From Antedon mediterranea (lineage: Eukaryota; Echinodermata; Crinoidea; Comatulida; Antedonidae): a DNA stretch of 64,000 nt. This document shows positions 22,900 to 42,091 of the stretch, one piece after another. Below the pieces are notes generated by a model. The model saw only the letters and a program-made list of their open reading frames with translations, was not told the DNA's origin and ran no database searches. Positions within the stretch are counted from its first letter, which is position 1, and the number at the start of each line of letters is the position of its first letter. The position numbers were made by a program, and so were the translations under genes. The DNA lies in contig NC_092673.1 in NCBI RefSeq assembly GCF_964355755.1, positions 5,001 to 69,000 of the forward strand, read 5' to 3'.

Positions 22900-25800
22900 T
22901 TAATAAGAACTGGTTTGTGCAGGAATGAATGCGGGTCGAGTGCTGTCAATAATATGAAGAATATTGCGTGATGCGATGCTCTCTGCGTTAACGTGGTTTA
23001 TTTCAACTAGTTTTGTCCTTTCACGTTTAAACTTTGTCCTCCTGTTCTGAAACCATACCTTTACCTGAAACATTTTTAAAGTAAATATAATAGAATCAGG
23101 TAACAACTCCCTGGGTAAACTATTGTAATTATTACTCATAGTCTCTTACATTCGGAGTATCAGAATTTCACAAATGTCTTAAAACTCAGGATTTGACCAT
23201 GTCGTTAACATTTTCATAAAGGCCAGAAAACCAATCTGTTTCTATTTTCAATGTATAATAAGGGTATTCTAAAACATGTGAACAGGCAACTTCAAACAAC
23301 TTACTTGAGTTTCTGACAAGTTTAATTTAGCAGCTAACATACATCTATCCTTCCCAACCACATATTGAGTTTTAATAAACTCTTCTTCTAGACGTTGAAG
23401 CTGATGTGCTGAAAATGACGTTCGTTCTCGTTTAGGACGATCTAAATCCAACCCTTTAGGAAAAATCATCTCTTTCTTCTGGCCATTGTGATCTAAACAT
23501 TTTTTAAATAATAATAATCTATAATAACACCATTTAAAATATTTAAAATATTATATATAACAGCATAATAAAAATACATATCTACATATGATGGATATCT
23601 AGAAAGAAATATTATAGGGCCCACGACTTATAAACATGCCGTATTTAATTCTTATACAAAAGTTGATGCAGTTGTTATTATCAGAAAAGATGCAACAACG
23701 CAGACAATTTTCATATTGCTGTTGATTGAAATTATAATCATTTTTATTTTTCATGTTTGTAATGCACCGATTAAACTTAAATTTAAAAAAAGAAAAAGAA
23801 GCCATAGATAACAAGAGCCATTACAAAATTAAAAAAAACAAACAAATAAATGATATGGGAACTGCAGACATGTTAACATCCTCGAAAACAAACTTTCCAT
23901 CTTGATTTCTTGTGCGTGAAATCGATCAGATTAATTGTTAAAATGTTTGTATATCACTTGCTGTTCTGTGATTGGTTATAATTTCTTAATGTTTCTATCC
24001 ATGTTATCACTTGCTGTTCTGTGATTGGTTAATAATTTTTTAATGTGTATACCCATGATATCACTTGCTGTTCTGTGATTGGTTAATAATTTTTAATTCA
24101 GGATAATAATAAACATTTAATTTTTTCAACCCAAACAACGTAAAAGGATATTTGTTAAATAAAATGTAAGTACAGTTAAACCAACACTATCCAAAGTATT
24201 ATTGTAAAGAGACATTCAGCAAAAATCCTTTTTTACTGTACGGTAATTGGCACTTTCCGGATAACCATTGTGATTGTCGTGTTACCTTTTTATAATAAAT
24301 TATAGTTAGTCAAAATACAGTAGTTAAATCTTTAAAATGTGCTTAATGCTTATAGACATGCAATTGGAGAAAATAAATTATTAGCAATTTTATTTTACCA
24401 TTGTATACAGCATTTTGTAATGTAAAATTGCTGTGTGAAATTTAAATAAACTCATTAAGAAGAATAACATGTTGTCAATCAGTTAAAAAAACAATAGATT
24501 TATCTGCTGACACTTGCCAGAAACACTTGAACACTGCAAAATGGCTAACATACAACAACAATAACAAATTGCTATTGGAGTTCTATATTTATCTCTGACA
24601 ATGTAGTGCCTTAATTGTAATTTCCTTTACTCTTTACCACCTTAACATTTTGTCATTGACTTCTAACAAACATTGCTGTCTGTTAACGTGATAGACATCG
24701 AAACATAACTATAAGCAAGGTTCAACGTGAATTGTTACACAATTTTTGTACTACTCGAATTAATCACCTTATCGGTGATGACTTGTAACAATTTATATAG
24801 AAATCGTGACTTCTTATCCGGTGCTTCCCACTTAATTCATGACAGGTCATCACATAAGGATTGTAGCAACACATTTTGTGGCAAACGACGCCATTGACGA
24901 CACAAGAGAAGAACAAACTTTGGCCAGCTAAAAAAAAACTACAAGGTACGATACGTGGATTTACATAATACAAAAAGAGAGCACTGAGGAGAGCTGTCAA
25001 AAACAATCGCCAAAGGGCGTGTCTCTCCAACTTCAAACAAGCTAAAACATGACAAGCAAAAATAAAATAAAAAAACAAAAGTACAATATGGCAATCTAAT
25101 GACAAGCAAAAATAAAATAAAAATACAAAATTACAATATGGCAATCTAATTTTAAAAATTAGATGTATGAATACAATGAATTATTGTTGATTTTGTTCGT
25201 ATGAGCTGCTTCAAATGAGCTGCTTCAAATGAGCTGCTTCAAATGAGCTGCTTCAAATGAGCTGCTTCAAATGAGCTGCTTCAAATGAGCTGCTTCAAAT
25301 GAGCTGCTTCAAATGAGCTGCTTCAAATGAGCTGCTTCAAATGAGCTGCTTCAAATGAGCTGCTTCAAATATGAAAATAAAGGTAAAACCATAAAGTAGA
25401 ATATACTAATGATTTATGAAGTTATTGCACATTTTCTTTAAATACCTATGGTTATTTTATTTATTCATTTTATTTATATATATTTTTTTATTTATTTTAT
25501 GTTTTGTTTATTCTATATATAGGGCAACGTATTTTACAAATATAATTATTTGAACAATTTAAATATTATAATATTAGCATTATTATTTGATAATTGTTAA
25601 GTAAAATTGAATTAATGGAAGGCTAGTATAATAAACGACAAACAAATAAATAGTAAACTATAATTATTAGTTCCGCCTGATTGAATTAATGGAAGGCTAG
25701 TATAATAAACGACAAACAAATAAATAGTAAACTATAATTATTAGTTCCGCCTGATTGAATTAATGGAAGGCTAGTATAATAAACGACAAACAAATAAATA

Positions 25801-28416
25801 GTAAACTATAATTATTAGTTCCGCCTGATTGAATTAATGGAAGGCTAGTATAATAAACGACAAACAAATAAATAGTAAACTATAATTATTAGTTCCGCCT
25901 GCTCAATGGTATAGTTCTACACCCATTTTAAGAACACAAAATGTTGTATTGTATTTAGGATCGTATCTTAAATTTCTATATTATAAAAAGTAAGCTGTTA
26001 TTATTTATGTTTGCAAAAAATAAATTCAGTAAAAAATGATTTGAGCAAAGAAAGAAAAACCGGTTTCCTCACATTGTTACTGTTATAGGCCAACAAGCGT
26101 TATGTAAATTTGTGGTTTTCCCATATATCCAAACCGTGTGTACGGTCGACGAAGAACCGTTAAACCTAACATTGTTACTGTTATAGGCCAACAAGCGTTA
26201 TGTAAATGTGTGGTTTTCCCATATATCCAAACCGTGTGTACGGTCGACGAAGAACCGTTAAACCTAACATTGTTACTGTTATAGGCCAACAAGCGTTATG
26301 TAAATGTGTGGTTTTCCCATATATCCAAACCGTGTGTACGGTCGACGAAGAACCGTTAAACCTAACATTGTTACTGTTATAGGCCAACAAGCGTTATGTA
26401 AATGTGTGGTTTTCCCATATATCCAAACCGTGTGTACGGTCGACGAAGAACCGTTAAACCTAACATTGTTACTGTTATAGGCCAACAAGCGTTATGTAAA
26501 TGTGTGGTTTTCCCATCCATATATCCAAACCGTGTGTACGGTCGACGAAGAACCGTTAAACCTAACATTGTTACTGTTATAGGCCAACAAGCGTTATGTA
26601 AATGTGTGGTTTTCCCATAATATATCCAAACCGTGTGTACGGTCGACGAAGAACCGTTAAACCTAACATTGTTACTGTTATAGGCCAACAAGCGTTATGT
26701 AAATGTGTGGTTTTCCCATATATCCAAACCGTGTGTACGGTCGACGAAGAACCGTTAAACCTAACATTGTTACTGTTATAGGCCAACAAGCGTTATGTAA
26801 ATGTGTGGTTTTCCCATATATCCAAACCGTGTGTACGGTCGACGAAGAACCGTTAAACCTAACATTGTTACTGTTATAGGCCAACAAGCGTTATGTAAAT
26901 GTGTGGTTTTCCCATCCATATATCCAAACCGTGTGTACGGTCGACGAAGAACCGTTAAACCTAACATTGTTACTGTTATAGGCCAACAAGCGTTATGTAA
27001 ATGTGTGGTTTTCCCATATATCCAAACCGTGTGTACGGTCGACGAAGAACCGTTAAACCTAACATTGTTACTGTTATAGGCCAACAAGCGTTATGTAAAT
27101 GTGTGGTTTTCCCATAATATATCCAAACCGTGTGTACGGTCGACGAAGAACCGTTAAACCTAACATTGTTACTGTTATAGGCCAACAAGCGTTATGTAAA
27201 TGTGTGGTTTTCCCATCCATATATCCAAACCGTGTGTACGGTCGACGAAGAACCGTTAAACCTAACATTGTTACTGTTATAGGCCAACAAGCGTTATGTA
27301 AATGTGTGGTTTTCCCATATATCCAAACCGTGTGTACGGTCGACGAAGAACCGTTAAACCTAACATTGTTACTGTTATAGGCCAACAAGCGTTATGTAAA
27401 TGTGTGGTTTTCCCATATATCCAAACCGTGTGTACGGTCGACGAAGAACCGTTAAACCTAACATTGGGTTAATTGAGTCAGAAATAAGAAGTGAACAATA
27501 GTTGAGTCTACGAATTAGAGTGTAACTTTCCAATGTAAGCAGTCTTTATTGAAATACTATAGCAAGTGAGACTCTTAATAATAAAATATTAGGGGAATTA
27601 GACTCTTTCTAATACGCCTCGGTAAATCGTCGGAGACAGGAGCTGGATACTGGCTCCGAAGAAAACTGATTCCAGCTCACTTTGGTGCGTGTACCCAATT
27701 AACAGATTAATTAAGTCGTGGATGCGTAATCAATTTATAGAGTGGATATAGTTTCATATTCTCTGTAATTATTTTCTTTACTAATCAAAGTTTAATCGGC
27801 AATTAAGCAGCGTTGTCAATAACCACGAACGCAACTTTGACTGCTGCGTTATAAAACAAACAATTACGCGCCACAACCTTTACAAACGAATATTGGTAAC
27901 CCTTGACAAAATAATAGTGGACGGATACTTTTTTGTAAATATGTACTGTATACTCTATTTTTAATGAAAACATTTTTTAAGACAACAATATGTAAATAAA
28001 GTTGAATTGACATTAAACCAATTTCGTCCTCTTACACTTTAGGTGTAGGCCTAATAAACAAAACTAGAATGGAAATACGGAATGACAATGAATAAAACAT
28101 GATGAAAATAGAATAAATAGAATTACTAAATAATACCTGTAAATTCAAGTACCCTACAATAAGACATCATTTTCGACGACGAAGACGAAGACGACGACGG
28201 TGATTTTGTTTCATTTCCTCTTAATTCATCTTCAGATATTCTTGTGTTTACGTCGGCCTGGTACCGTAACACGAGAGGCATCTGTACGTTTTGTTTTTGT
28301 GCACAGGAAATTATTACAGAATCTTCAAAATTATTTTTTATTGGAATATTTTTTCTTGGCCACATTTCGTCCTCAAACCATCTTACAAATGGTCTTCCAA
28401 CTATTCTACCTTCCAT
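22900..28416 (-). CDS. VAX: Ventral anterior homeobox (VAX) transcription factor
   Basis: Nuclear DNA-binding regulator; in vertebrates VAX1/2 pattern ventral forebrain and eye. Three minus-strand exons (28416-28137, 23492-23305, 23064-22900) join in frame to 210 aa. The homeodomain is residues 113-172 and has W48, F49, Q50, N51 and R53. It is preceded by [12 protein letters not shown], a VAX signature, and an upstream SYCR...DHNG segment that aligns with vertebrate YCRR...DAKG. The YVVGKDR turn and [18 protein letters not shown] helix also favour VAX over EMX or NOTO. The intron at homeodomain 44/45 is typical of this group. The N-terminus includes a run of about nine serines. After the homeodomain, a short tail ([13 protein letters not shown]) resembles the vertebrate VLRLLEQGR segment. 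The protein is shorter than VAX1 (334 aa) or VAX2 (290 aa). Start at ATG 28416 assumed; an upstream non-coding exon is possible. Confidence 0.92.
23951..24105. repeat. three copies of a 53-bp unit with inverted CCAAT box
   Basis: TATCACTTGCTGTTCTGTGA followed by TTGGTTA occurs three times at about 53-base spacing in VAX intron 1. Each carries TGATTGGTT, a reverse CCAAT (NF-Y type) word. A regulatory role is only a possibility. Confidence 0.85.
25049..25150. repeat. 51-bp tandem duplication
   Basis: Two copies of a unit beginning ATGACAAGCAAAAATAAAAT and ending ATATGGCAATCTA, within VAX intron 1. Confidence 0.85.
25203..25370. repeat. 14-bp satellite (GAGCTGCTTCAAAT)12
   Basis: Twelve perfect copies of a 14-bp unit, 168 bases in total, in VAX intron 1. 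Confidence 0.97.
25608..25903. repeat. 74-bp satellite, 4 copies
   Basis: Four identical-looking copies of a 74-bp unit starting TGAATTAATGGAAGGCTAGT and ending TTAGTTCCGCC(TGAT), in VAX intron 1. Confidence 0.97.
26073..27466. repeat. 98-bp satellite, 14 copies, in VAX intron 1
   Basis: Fourteen head-to-tail copies of a 98-bp unit (CATTGTTACTGTTATAGGCC ... CCGTGTGTACGGTCGACGAA GAACCGTTAAACCTAA). Copies are nearly identical. The only recurrent difference is in the CCCATATATCC segment, which has +4 (CCCATCCATATATCC) or +3 (CCCATAATATATCC) forms in copies 5, 6, 9, 11 and 12. Repeated open frames on both strands come from the lack of stops in the unit and are not genes. Confidence 0.97.
27467..28136. 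other. 5' part of VAX intron 1, no other feature
   Basis: Single-copy looking sequence between the 98-bp array and VAX exon 1. No exon or repeat was recognised. Confidence 0.5.
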
Positions 28417-28572
28417 AAAGACCAAGAAGAACACAGCTAGACCAATATCCTTTAAACGTCAGTAGTCCAGGTAGTTTCAAAATAAGCAAAATATCGACAG
28501 CTGTAAAAATAGAAATAACTTAATGACTGAAGTTATGACAACTCGACTACATCGAAGTAAAATGCAAACTAG

Positions 28573-28581
28573 TTTTATAAA
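28573..28581 (-). promoter_or_regulatory. TATA-like box upstream of VAX
   Basis: TTTATAAAA on the minus strand about 160 bases upstream of the proposed VAX start codon. Position and orientation fit a core promoter, but such words are frequent in AT-rich DNA. Confidence 0.3.
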
Positions 28582-28589
28582 CTCTTACA

Positions 28590-31500
28590 CTTGAAAGTTA
28601 AAAACTTTATTATTACGCATCGCGCATGGGCAATTAAGCATAACCGGTGACGGGACAGTGCGACTAGCGTCTGTCAATTCGCATGGTGTCTAAGCCAATT
28701 CAATTATATTCTATTAATTAGGCGTTCATGGCAGAATCAGCTCAATTGGTTAATTGCCCCGTACGTCGATTTTCAACTTATTATTGTAATGAATTAATGT
28801 TTAGTCTCTTTGGGTGAGAGGTCGCCTTGTATTTAAATTGGCCAGGAATTGTTCACCAACACCTCCCGTCGGCATGATTTCTGCGGGGAACGTATAGAGA
28901 AACGTGACGTCACAGTTACTCGTAGGCTCAGGTTTTTTATTGGACAATAGTATATTCCCTACAATTAGATTGATTGATTGATTGACAGTTTCAAAACATG
29001 GGGTGTCTGTAACCAGGGACAAGAAAATTGCATATTACTCTTCTCTGGTGTGACTTTATTACTAATACTTATATATTATAAACTTAATAGTAGGCCTATT
29101 TTATTTTGTAAGTCGATCACATTTTCTTTTCATAAAATAACGAAAAATTATTGTGGGCAATTTTTTAAACACAAAATAATAACACGAAACGCAATAGCAC
29201 TCATCCCAAAACATAATAATGTCAAGCACGTTAATAAGGCACCAAAAGGCAGTAGGTCCTATGTGAACATTATTATTTATTAGTACAGTGGTGTCGTTGG
29301 CGCGGTTCTTATATGGTTTTTTTTTTATCGTAAATTCACAAGGAAAATTCATTTTGTTCCCCAAGCTATAATATAACAATTTTAAACAATTGGGGTAATT
29401 CTTATTAGTTCTTTGCCCTTTGTTCGATAGACCACTAGCAGACAATATTTCGATGGATGATTAGGAGCTATAGAGGGAGGAAGGACAAGAGGGACGTCTC
29501 CTACTGGGTTTGTGCATAGCATATTTGGTTCAAGCTAGAAACAATGTTATCCGATAAACCCTCTCAGCGGGCTATTACAGTAATCCCCGAACTTGATTGA
29601 ATACGAGAATATTAAACTCCATTATGCACTAACAACAAGAAATAAATTCCAATAAATGCATTTTTTAGGGGAAAAGACTACTACAAAATTGTCATTGTAT
29701 TGTACACATATTATTACAAACAATTTAAACAGGTATCCATGAGTTACTGACTGGGTACCTGTTGATGAACAGAAACAGGGTCTCTCATGATGAACAAAAA
29801 CAGGGTCCCTCATGATGTACAGAAACAGGGTCACTCATTATGAACAAAACAGGGTGCCTCATGATGAACAGAAACAGTGTCCTGATGAACAGAAACAGGG
29901 TCTATCATGATGAACAGAAACAGGGTCCCTCATGATGAACAGAAACAGGGTCCCTCATGATGAACAGAAACAGGGTCTCTCATGATGAACACAAACAGGG
30001 TCCCTCGTGATGACCAGAAACTGGGTCCTTCATGATGAACATCGGTTGTCCATCACACTATTAAACAGAAACAATAAAGTTCCTCACAATAAACCATCAT
30101 GTCGATCATGATTACTGGACAGCGAGTGTTATAAACACCAAATACTCCTCTGAAAGGTTGTTGTCTCAGTATGAAATACTTGTAGAGATGTGCTATTTTT
30201 GTTTTGTGTATTTAAAAAACGATGCATGTTAAGGCACATTCGTCCCCTGTGGTCTGCCATTGTGTTCTTTATAAGTTACATCCTCACTTAAATTCCCCTA
30301 GTGGCGCATAAGAGAAAAATAGTTAAAATTATAATTCAATTACATTTAATTGAAATAAATAAATAATATTATAATAACAATGATAGTGGTGGTCAATAAT
30401 ACAATAATAATTAAACATAAATTTTATTTTAATCATTTTTATTGTTTTCTTTTCTTACGAAGTATTCGCAATTAATGATTAGGTCAATAATTGGAGTAAC
30501 TGAAAAAAGTGACTTATCGTATTGGCATCCAATGACAATGTAGGCATATAAGCAAAACAATGAGTTTGTAAGTCAACTTAAGATTAAAGCATTCGACAAA
30601 ATTAAAAAAGTGCAATGTTATATGCAAGTGGAATATCATTAATACTAAACACATTATACTACTATACGCCCAGGACCAAATTGCACTTATACCTAATAAC
30701 GTTATTATTTGTACCACATTATTGTAACAAATCTACTCATATACCTTAACCGCAATTGCATATTATTTCAATATTCAAATATAATTTGGTGTATTGGCTG
30801 AAGCATTGTAACCACAACAAACTTGGAAAAAAATCTAAAAATAATTATTTCCTTTTATTGCACTTCATCAACAGGCCCACATTAAACACCAGTAGCTATT
30901 ACAATTTTGTACCACAACAAAATATAAATAAAATCTTCATTTCTTATAGTTTAGGTTGAAAGACACAATTGTATTAACCATTTAAAAGGAAAGTACACCT
31001 CTGCATAAAGCTAAGCCAGTTAATTATTATTATACTGTTATACTAAATTTAGAAGACAAAATCAACCATACAAAATAATATAGCATATAAAGTATATTAT
31101 TTGTAGGGTTGATTCACCTGTTTATGTTTGTACAATAGTCAGTACCAAACTGCATGAAAGAAAGTGATAAATGACTTTTAAGTAAAAACTTTCAGGATAA
31201 TCATGTTGGAACAAAAGTATAAAAAGAAGAGTAAAACGTAAATTATTCTACTTGGAGCTACCCCGATACTTGAAGCTACTTGAAGCTACCCCGATTTAAA
31301 ATAATAGAATTAAAGCAAAAGAAAATTAGGCCCCTACAACAAAAAAAAACATTGTTATAGAATTGTTTAAAATTTCCACTAAACATGGACCAAATATTTG
31401 AATCCCACATATAACCGTAAGAATATCTTTATTTATTGTCTTTTGTGAAAAAATATATATGCAAGTTTTAAAACATGTAAATATGCCACAAAAACGTGTA

Positions 31501-32476
31501 TTATCCCAATTTACCAGCATAGACATTCAATAATAGTTTCCTTATGCGTGACTAAGTTTCATTAAGGTCCACTGTACAGCAGTGTATTCATATTGCTACA
31601 CAGTATAGATACCAAATAAATATTTATATTACCAGTATCAATAATCCCATTAACAATTTTAATGTAATTTGAAATTTACAATATTCTTAGCCAATCACTC
31701 ATCTGATCAATTGTTTACAAAATATAATGTTCACGAATGAACACCTTATAAGCAGAAAGCTTCAATGATCCAATTAAGTGTACTGATTTAAAACATTGAT
31801 TTGAATGCTGTAGCAAACCAATATAAACAGAACTAACTGTGCAAGTGCAGTTATTTAACCATTTTCAGTAATTCTGGTTAAAAATTGAAACATTTTCTAA
31901 AAACTGTATATGGTATTTCCAAATATAATCATATTTGCCTTAAGTTCAGTATTTGATTGATATTATTTGATATAATAATAATTTCTATGCCAACATAATT
32001 TAGGGATATGTCACAGCATATGTGTTTTTTTTTCTGTTCAGGGACAGTTGTAAGTTTTCTACTCAAATGTTGACCCCTAAGACTGTACATATACTTTAGT
32101 TTGTAATATTTCGACTGTTTCAAAGTGAATGTGAATATGAATGAATCACATTATTATTAATGAATAATGTACAAGTAATAGTATTTGAAGTTCTGCAATT
32201 TACATACATCTTTCCTAATGAGTGACAACCTTCACTAAATTCAGTAGACTGATCATGGAAGTATAAACATTTTATACCTCCATGGACTGATCATACATTG
32301 TGTGAATATTGTCTATATATATCTCTAAATATGTTAAAATCTATATACCCTATGTTGATGCATATATATTTGTGTAATGACATGTTAATGAAAGATTTGT
32401 GTCTAATATGAGGTGTACACCAAGTATAAAATTTACATTCTTCTCAGTATATTATATCAGATCCAACAAGATATTA
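28590..32476. other. intergenic: VAX upstream region and PI4K2 3' region
   Basis: About 3.9 kb without recognisable exons. The right end must hold the PI4K2 3' UTR (minus strand) and the left end the VAX regulatory region. A 25-bp satellite is at 29765-30040. Short open frames here have no splice context or protein similarity I can see. Confidence 0.5.
29765..30040. repeat. 25-bp satellite, about 11 copies
   Basis: Repeats of (C)ATGATGAACAGAAACAGGGTCCCT with small variants (ACAAACAGG, deletion near 29880), roughly 25 bases each. Confidence 0.93.
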
Positions 32477-39427
<6,951 letters not shown>

Positions 39428-40073
39428 TGGGCCTAGGACCGGTGAGGTCGGATAATGGACGCCACAAGTCACTAAATAAGCTAACACCTAGTTGTATTTA
39501 TTATGTAAATATAAAGGTTGATTTTTCCTCTTTACTACAATACTCAACAGCTAATTTGGTCGTCACAGTACAAATAAAATACTCAACAAAGTCCACTTCT
39601 TGTGTATGATGTTACGCAGCAAACCGCAATTGGTCGAACTCGAGATGAATCAGTCATAATATAATACTGCCCTCTGTCAAAATACAGCCGGCTTATCTCC
39701 TATAGTCAGGTGGTCGCTTAGGTCCTATTTTTGGCCATGTTGTGCACTTTTGTGAAAAAAGCACCAAACTTGGCAGAAATCTTCTTTAGGACGACCCAAC
39801 GAACTAACAATTCGAATAATTTAATGACGTCATTTTGACCACGCCCCTTTTAAATATATTATGTAGTTGTGAAAATTAAATATACTACATAAATTACATA
39901 ACTATGTCAAGTTTGGTATCAAATTACGTAATTGCGTAACATTTTCAAAATGTCGATTTCTATATATGTACCGAACTGACTACATGTAAACTTAGTATAC
40001 GTCTTCAGATGCTATAGCTACCGATGACGAAGAAATGCAATGTGATTTTATAAACAATTTTAATACACTCAAG
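39428..40073. other. PI4K2 5' flank
   Basis: No exon seen. Presumed PI4K2 promoter and 5' UTR (minus strand), without a clear TATA box. Confidence 0.45.
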
Positions 40074-40107
40074 CATAGAGATATTATAGTTGTATAATAT
40101 CTCTATG
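40074..40107. repeat. perfect 15-bp-arm hairpin
   Basis: CATAGAGATATTATA, loop GTTG, TATAATATCTCTATG: a perfect inverted repeat with 15-base arms and a 4-base loop. No U-run follows that would make it a terminator, and the context is eukaryotic. Confidence 0.9.
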
Positions 40108-40229
40108 ATTCAAGGCATTTAAGTTCAGAGGTAAAGATCGATAAATATTGTTCAGAAATTAAATTGAAAGAATATTCATATCAAATATGAACAAGATAAT
40201 GTTAGGCCCAAAATTAGTAAATCAATTAC

Positions 40230-40390
40230 CAACCATTTAACCTTCGTCTTTGGTCAATAATTAATCCTTCGTGTGTTTTGTTAGTAGGATCCGGGTACAC
40301 GATCTTTTGAGGATTGTTTTCCGCTTTATCGATCTCTTCCGAGAGTTTTCGTAGTTTAGTTATCGATACGTTCGTTTCTATGGCTGGCAT
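40230..40390 (-). CDS. candidate first coding exon of an unrecognised gene
   Basis: Minus-strand ATG at 40390 opens 53 codons (MPAIETNVSITKLRKLSEEI ... YPDPTNKTHEGLIIDQRRR) ending at a GTAATT donor after 40230. The segment is CpG-richer than its surroundings, polar and probably helical at the start. I do not recognise the family and found no second exon before PI4K2. Its start lies about 100 bases from the opposite-strand start at 40488, suggesting a shared promoter. Confidence 0.35.
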
Positions 40391-40487
40391 TTAGTGGCAT
40401 ACAACGTGTATGCACTCGATCGACTAATACTTTTCGACAATTGCCAATTATGTCGATTCAGTAATATAAATTTAAGTATTAATTGAA

Positions 40488-42091
40488 ATGAAAGAAGTAA
40501 GCCATGGTAAGTTAGTACTATTTCTCTTAAAGTTCATTTTTACTTTTTTTCTGATTTGTATATGGCATAGTGGCAAAGGTGTAACTTCAATTTTTCGAGG
40601 AATAATTAGAGCTTGGAATAAAATATACAGAAAGAAAACACCGTCTTAAATCCACCGGACGTCTTCTTGACTCCTAATTAATATGCTACGGTCCCTACAA
40701 ACTCTGCTGCTGATGATTTCAGGAATAATAACCACTTGTACAAAAACAACTTGTGTAACAAACTTCCATCGTTATAGGGTTTATAGTAAAATGTTATGCC
40801 AAGCGCCTAATATAGGCCTACGGGCAGTTATCTTTTTCGATTACTCTGAACGAATCTCAGTGAACAAAACCGTAATACATCCAATACTAAAGGCCTAGTG
40901 TAATTGTAGATTGCGCACGAATTATAAAGAAAGGTTGCGAATTGTGATGTGCGCTGCTGCAGAATTTGAACATAATTATAATATTAGCAAAATATGCTTT
41001 AAATGTATTGGCTTAGGTCTATACTAATGGTACAAAAAGTATATACAATTAATTTAATGAAAGAATTTAAATGAATGAAAAAATATCTATTCAATTCATT
41101 TCATTAATCATTTTCATCTATCTTGATTTCTCAGAAATCTGCATTATAGGTGAAAGCGTATCTCGTCCTCGTCGGCTTTCAAAAAACTCGATTCCTTCAT
41201 CGCAAAAGATAAGCTTACTTCGACCAAATAAACCTCTTGCTCCTCCTCAACTTGCTCAACGACCTCTTTCAAGTTACGATTCTGCTTTTGTACGACCACT
41301 GCCATCTATCAAAGACAATGCGTTATTTATCCAAGGTTCATCCAAAGTGATACATTTTATGCGCTTTGTGACTCGAGAAACTGATAAATTTACTAACGAT
41401 AAGAAAGTTGCAGGTGTACCATCAAAATACCATGTTATGAAATTACAGGAACCATGATCCAGTTTCTGCTTTATCAGAAATCTGCAAAAAACAACAGCAA
41501 CGAACATTTACCGCAGAAACACTCTCTGCAATTGGATTATCTGTACTGTCAAGACCAACAAGATCTGTTAACCATTTAAACCAAACGTCGCTTTGTGCCA
41601 CTTCTCTGAGAAGAAGACAGTCCACGGCCGAGATACTGGCAATGGGACCCGTCAAATACCACTCACTAGACGTTACTCAGCTCATGTTCAGATGGAAGGG
41701 ATGTCCAATTCTACTGTTGTGCCAACTAATTGTGATATCAACATATGTAACGAAAAGTATAGCAACAAAGGGAACTTCAGAAAGCGTCAAACAGCTGAAA
41801 ATATACCAGTATTTGAACCAATTGTTAAGTCTATTGTAAGGCACGATAAGAAAGTACTTCTTGGTTTGAGCAATCTTTCACGACAGTATTGCCAACAGCA
41901 GACAGTATCGCGTAGGCCTACTACTATAAGACGATGTTGTGACATCACATTACCAGAAGGAGACATCCGTAAGCAGACAATTATAAACCAGTGGTTAGAC
42001 GATCGACGATGGTCTAAACTCTTCCTTTGAAACACAGGAACGTAAGACTATTGTACTTAAGGTTCCTAGTATAGCAGATGAGGCAAAGTAG
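40488..42091 (+). pseudogene. unrecognised gene with apparent frameshifts
   Basis: A tiny first exon at 40488-40506 (codons for MKEVSH plus one base) ends at a consensus GTAAGT donor. It joins in phase to an acceptor at 41149 (ATTATAG). The second exon then reads a basic, serine- and proline-rich protein (SRPRRLSKNS, NKPLAPPQLAQRPLSSYDS). The frame is lost near 41450, again somewhere in 41580-41690, and again near 42012, yet each new frame stays open for 60 to 140 codons up to a stop at 42089-42091. It is either a decaying gene, a gene with assembly indels, or one with very short introns I could not place. No domain recognised. Confidence 0.4.

Noticed and set aside
24764-25144. 126-codon minus-strand frame as an alternative VAX first exon
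   Set aside because: It encodes hydrophobic low-complexity sequence and lacks the VAX SYCR segment, which is found in the correct phase at 28137.
26083-27388. Many overlapping 70-100-codon open frames on both strands
   Set aside because: They are the same peptide repeated by the 98-bp satellite in shifting frames, inside a VAX intron.
29101-29445. Opposite-strand 100-codon frames between VAX and PI4K2
   Set aside because: Mutually overlapping, AT-driven, no splice context or known motif.
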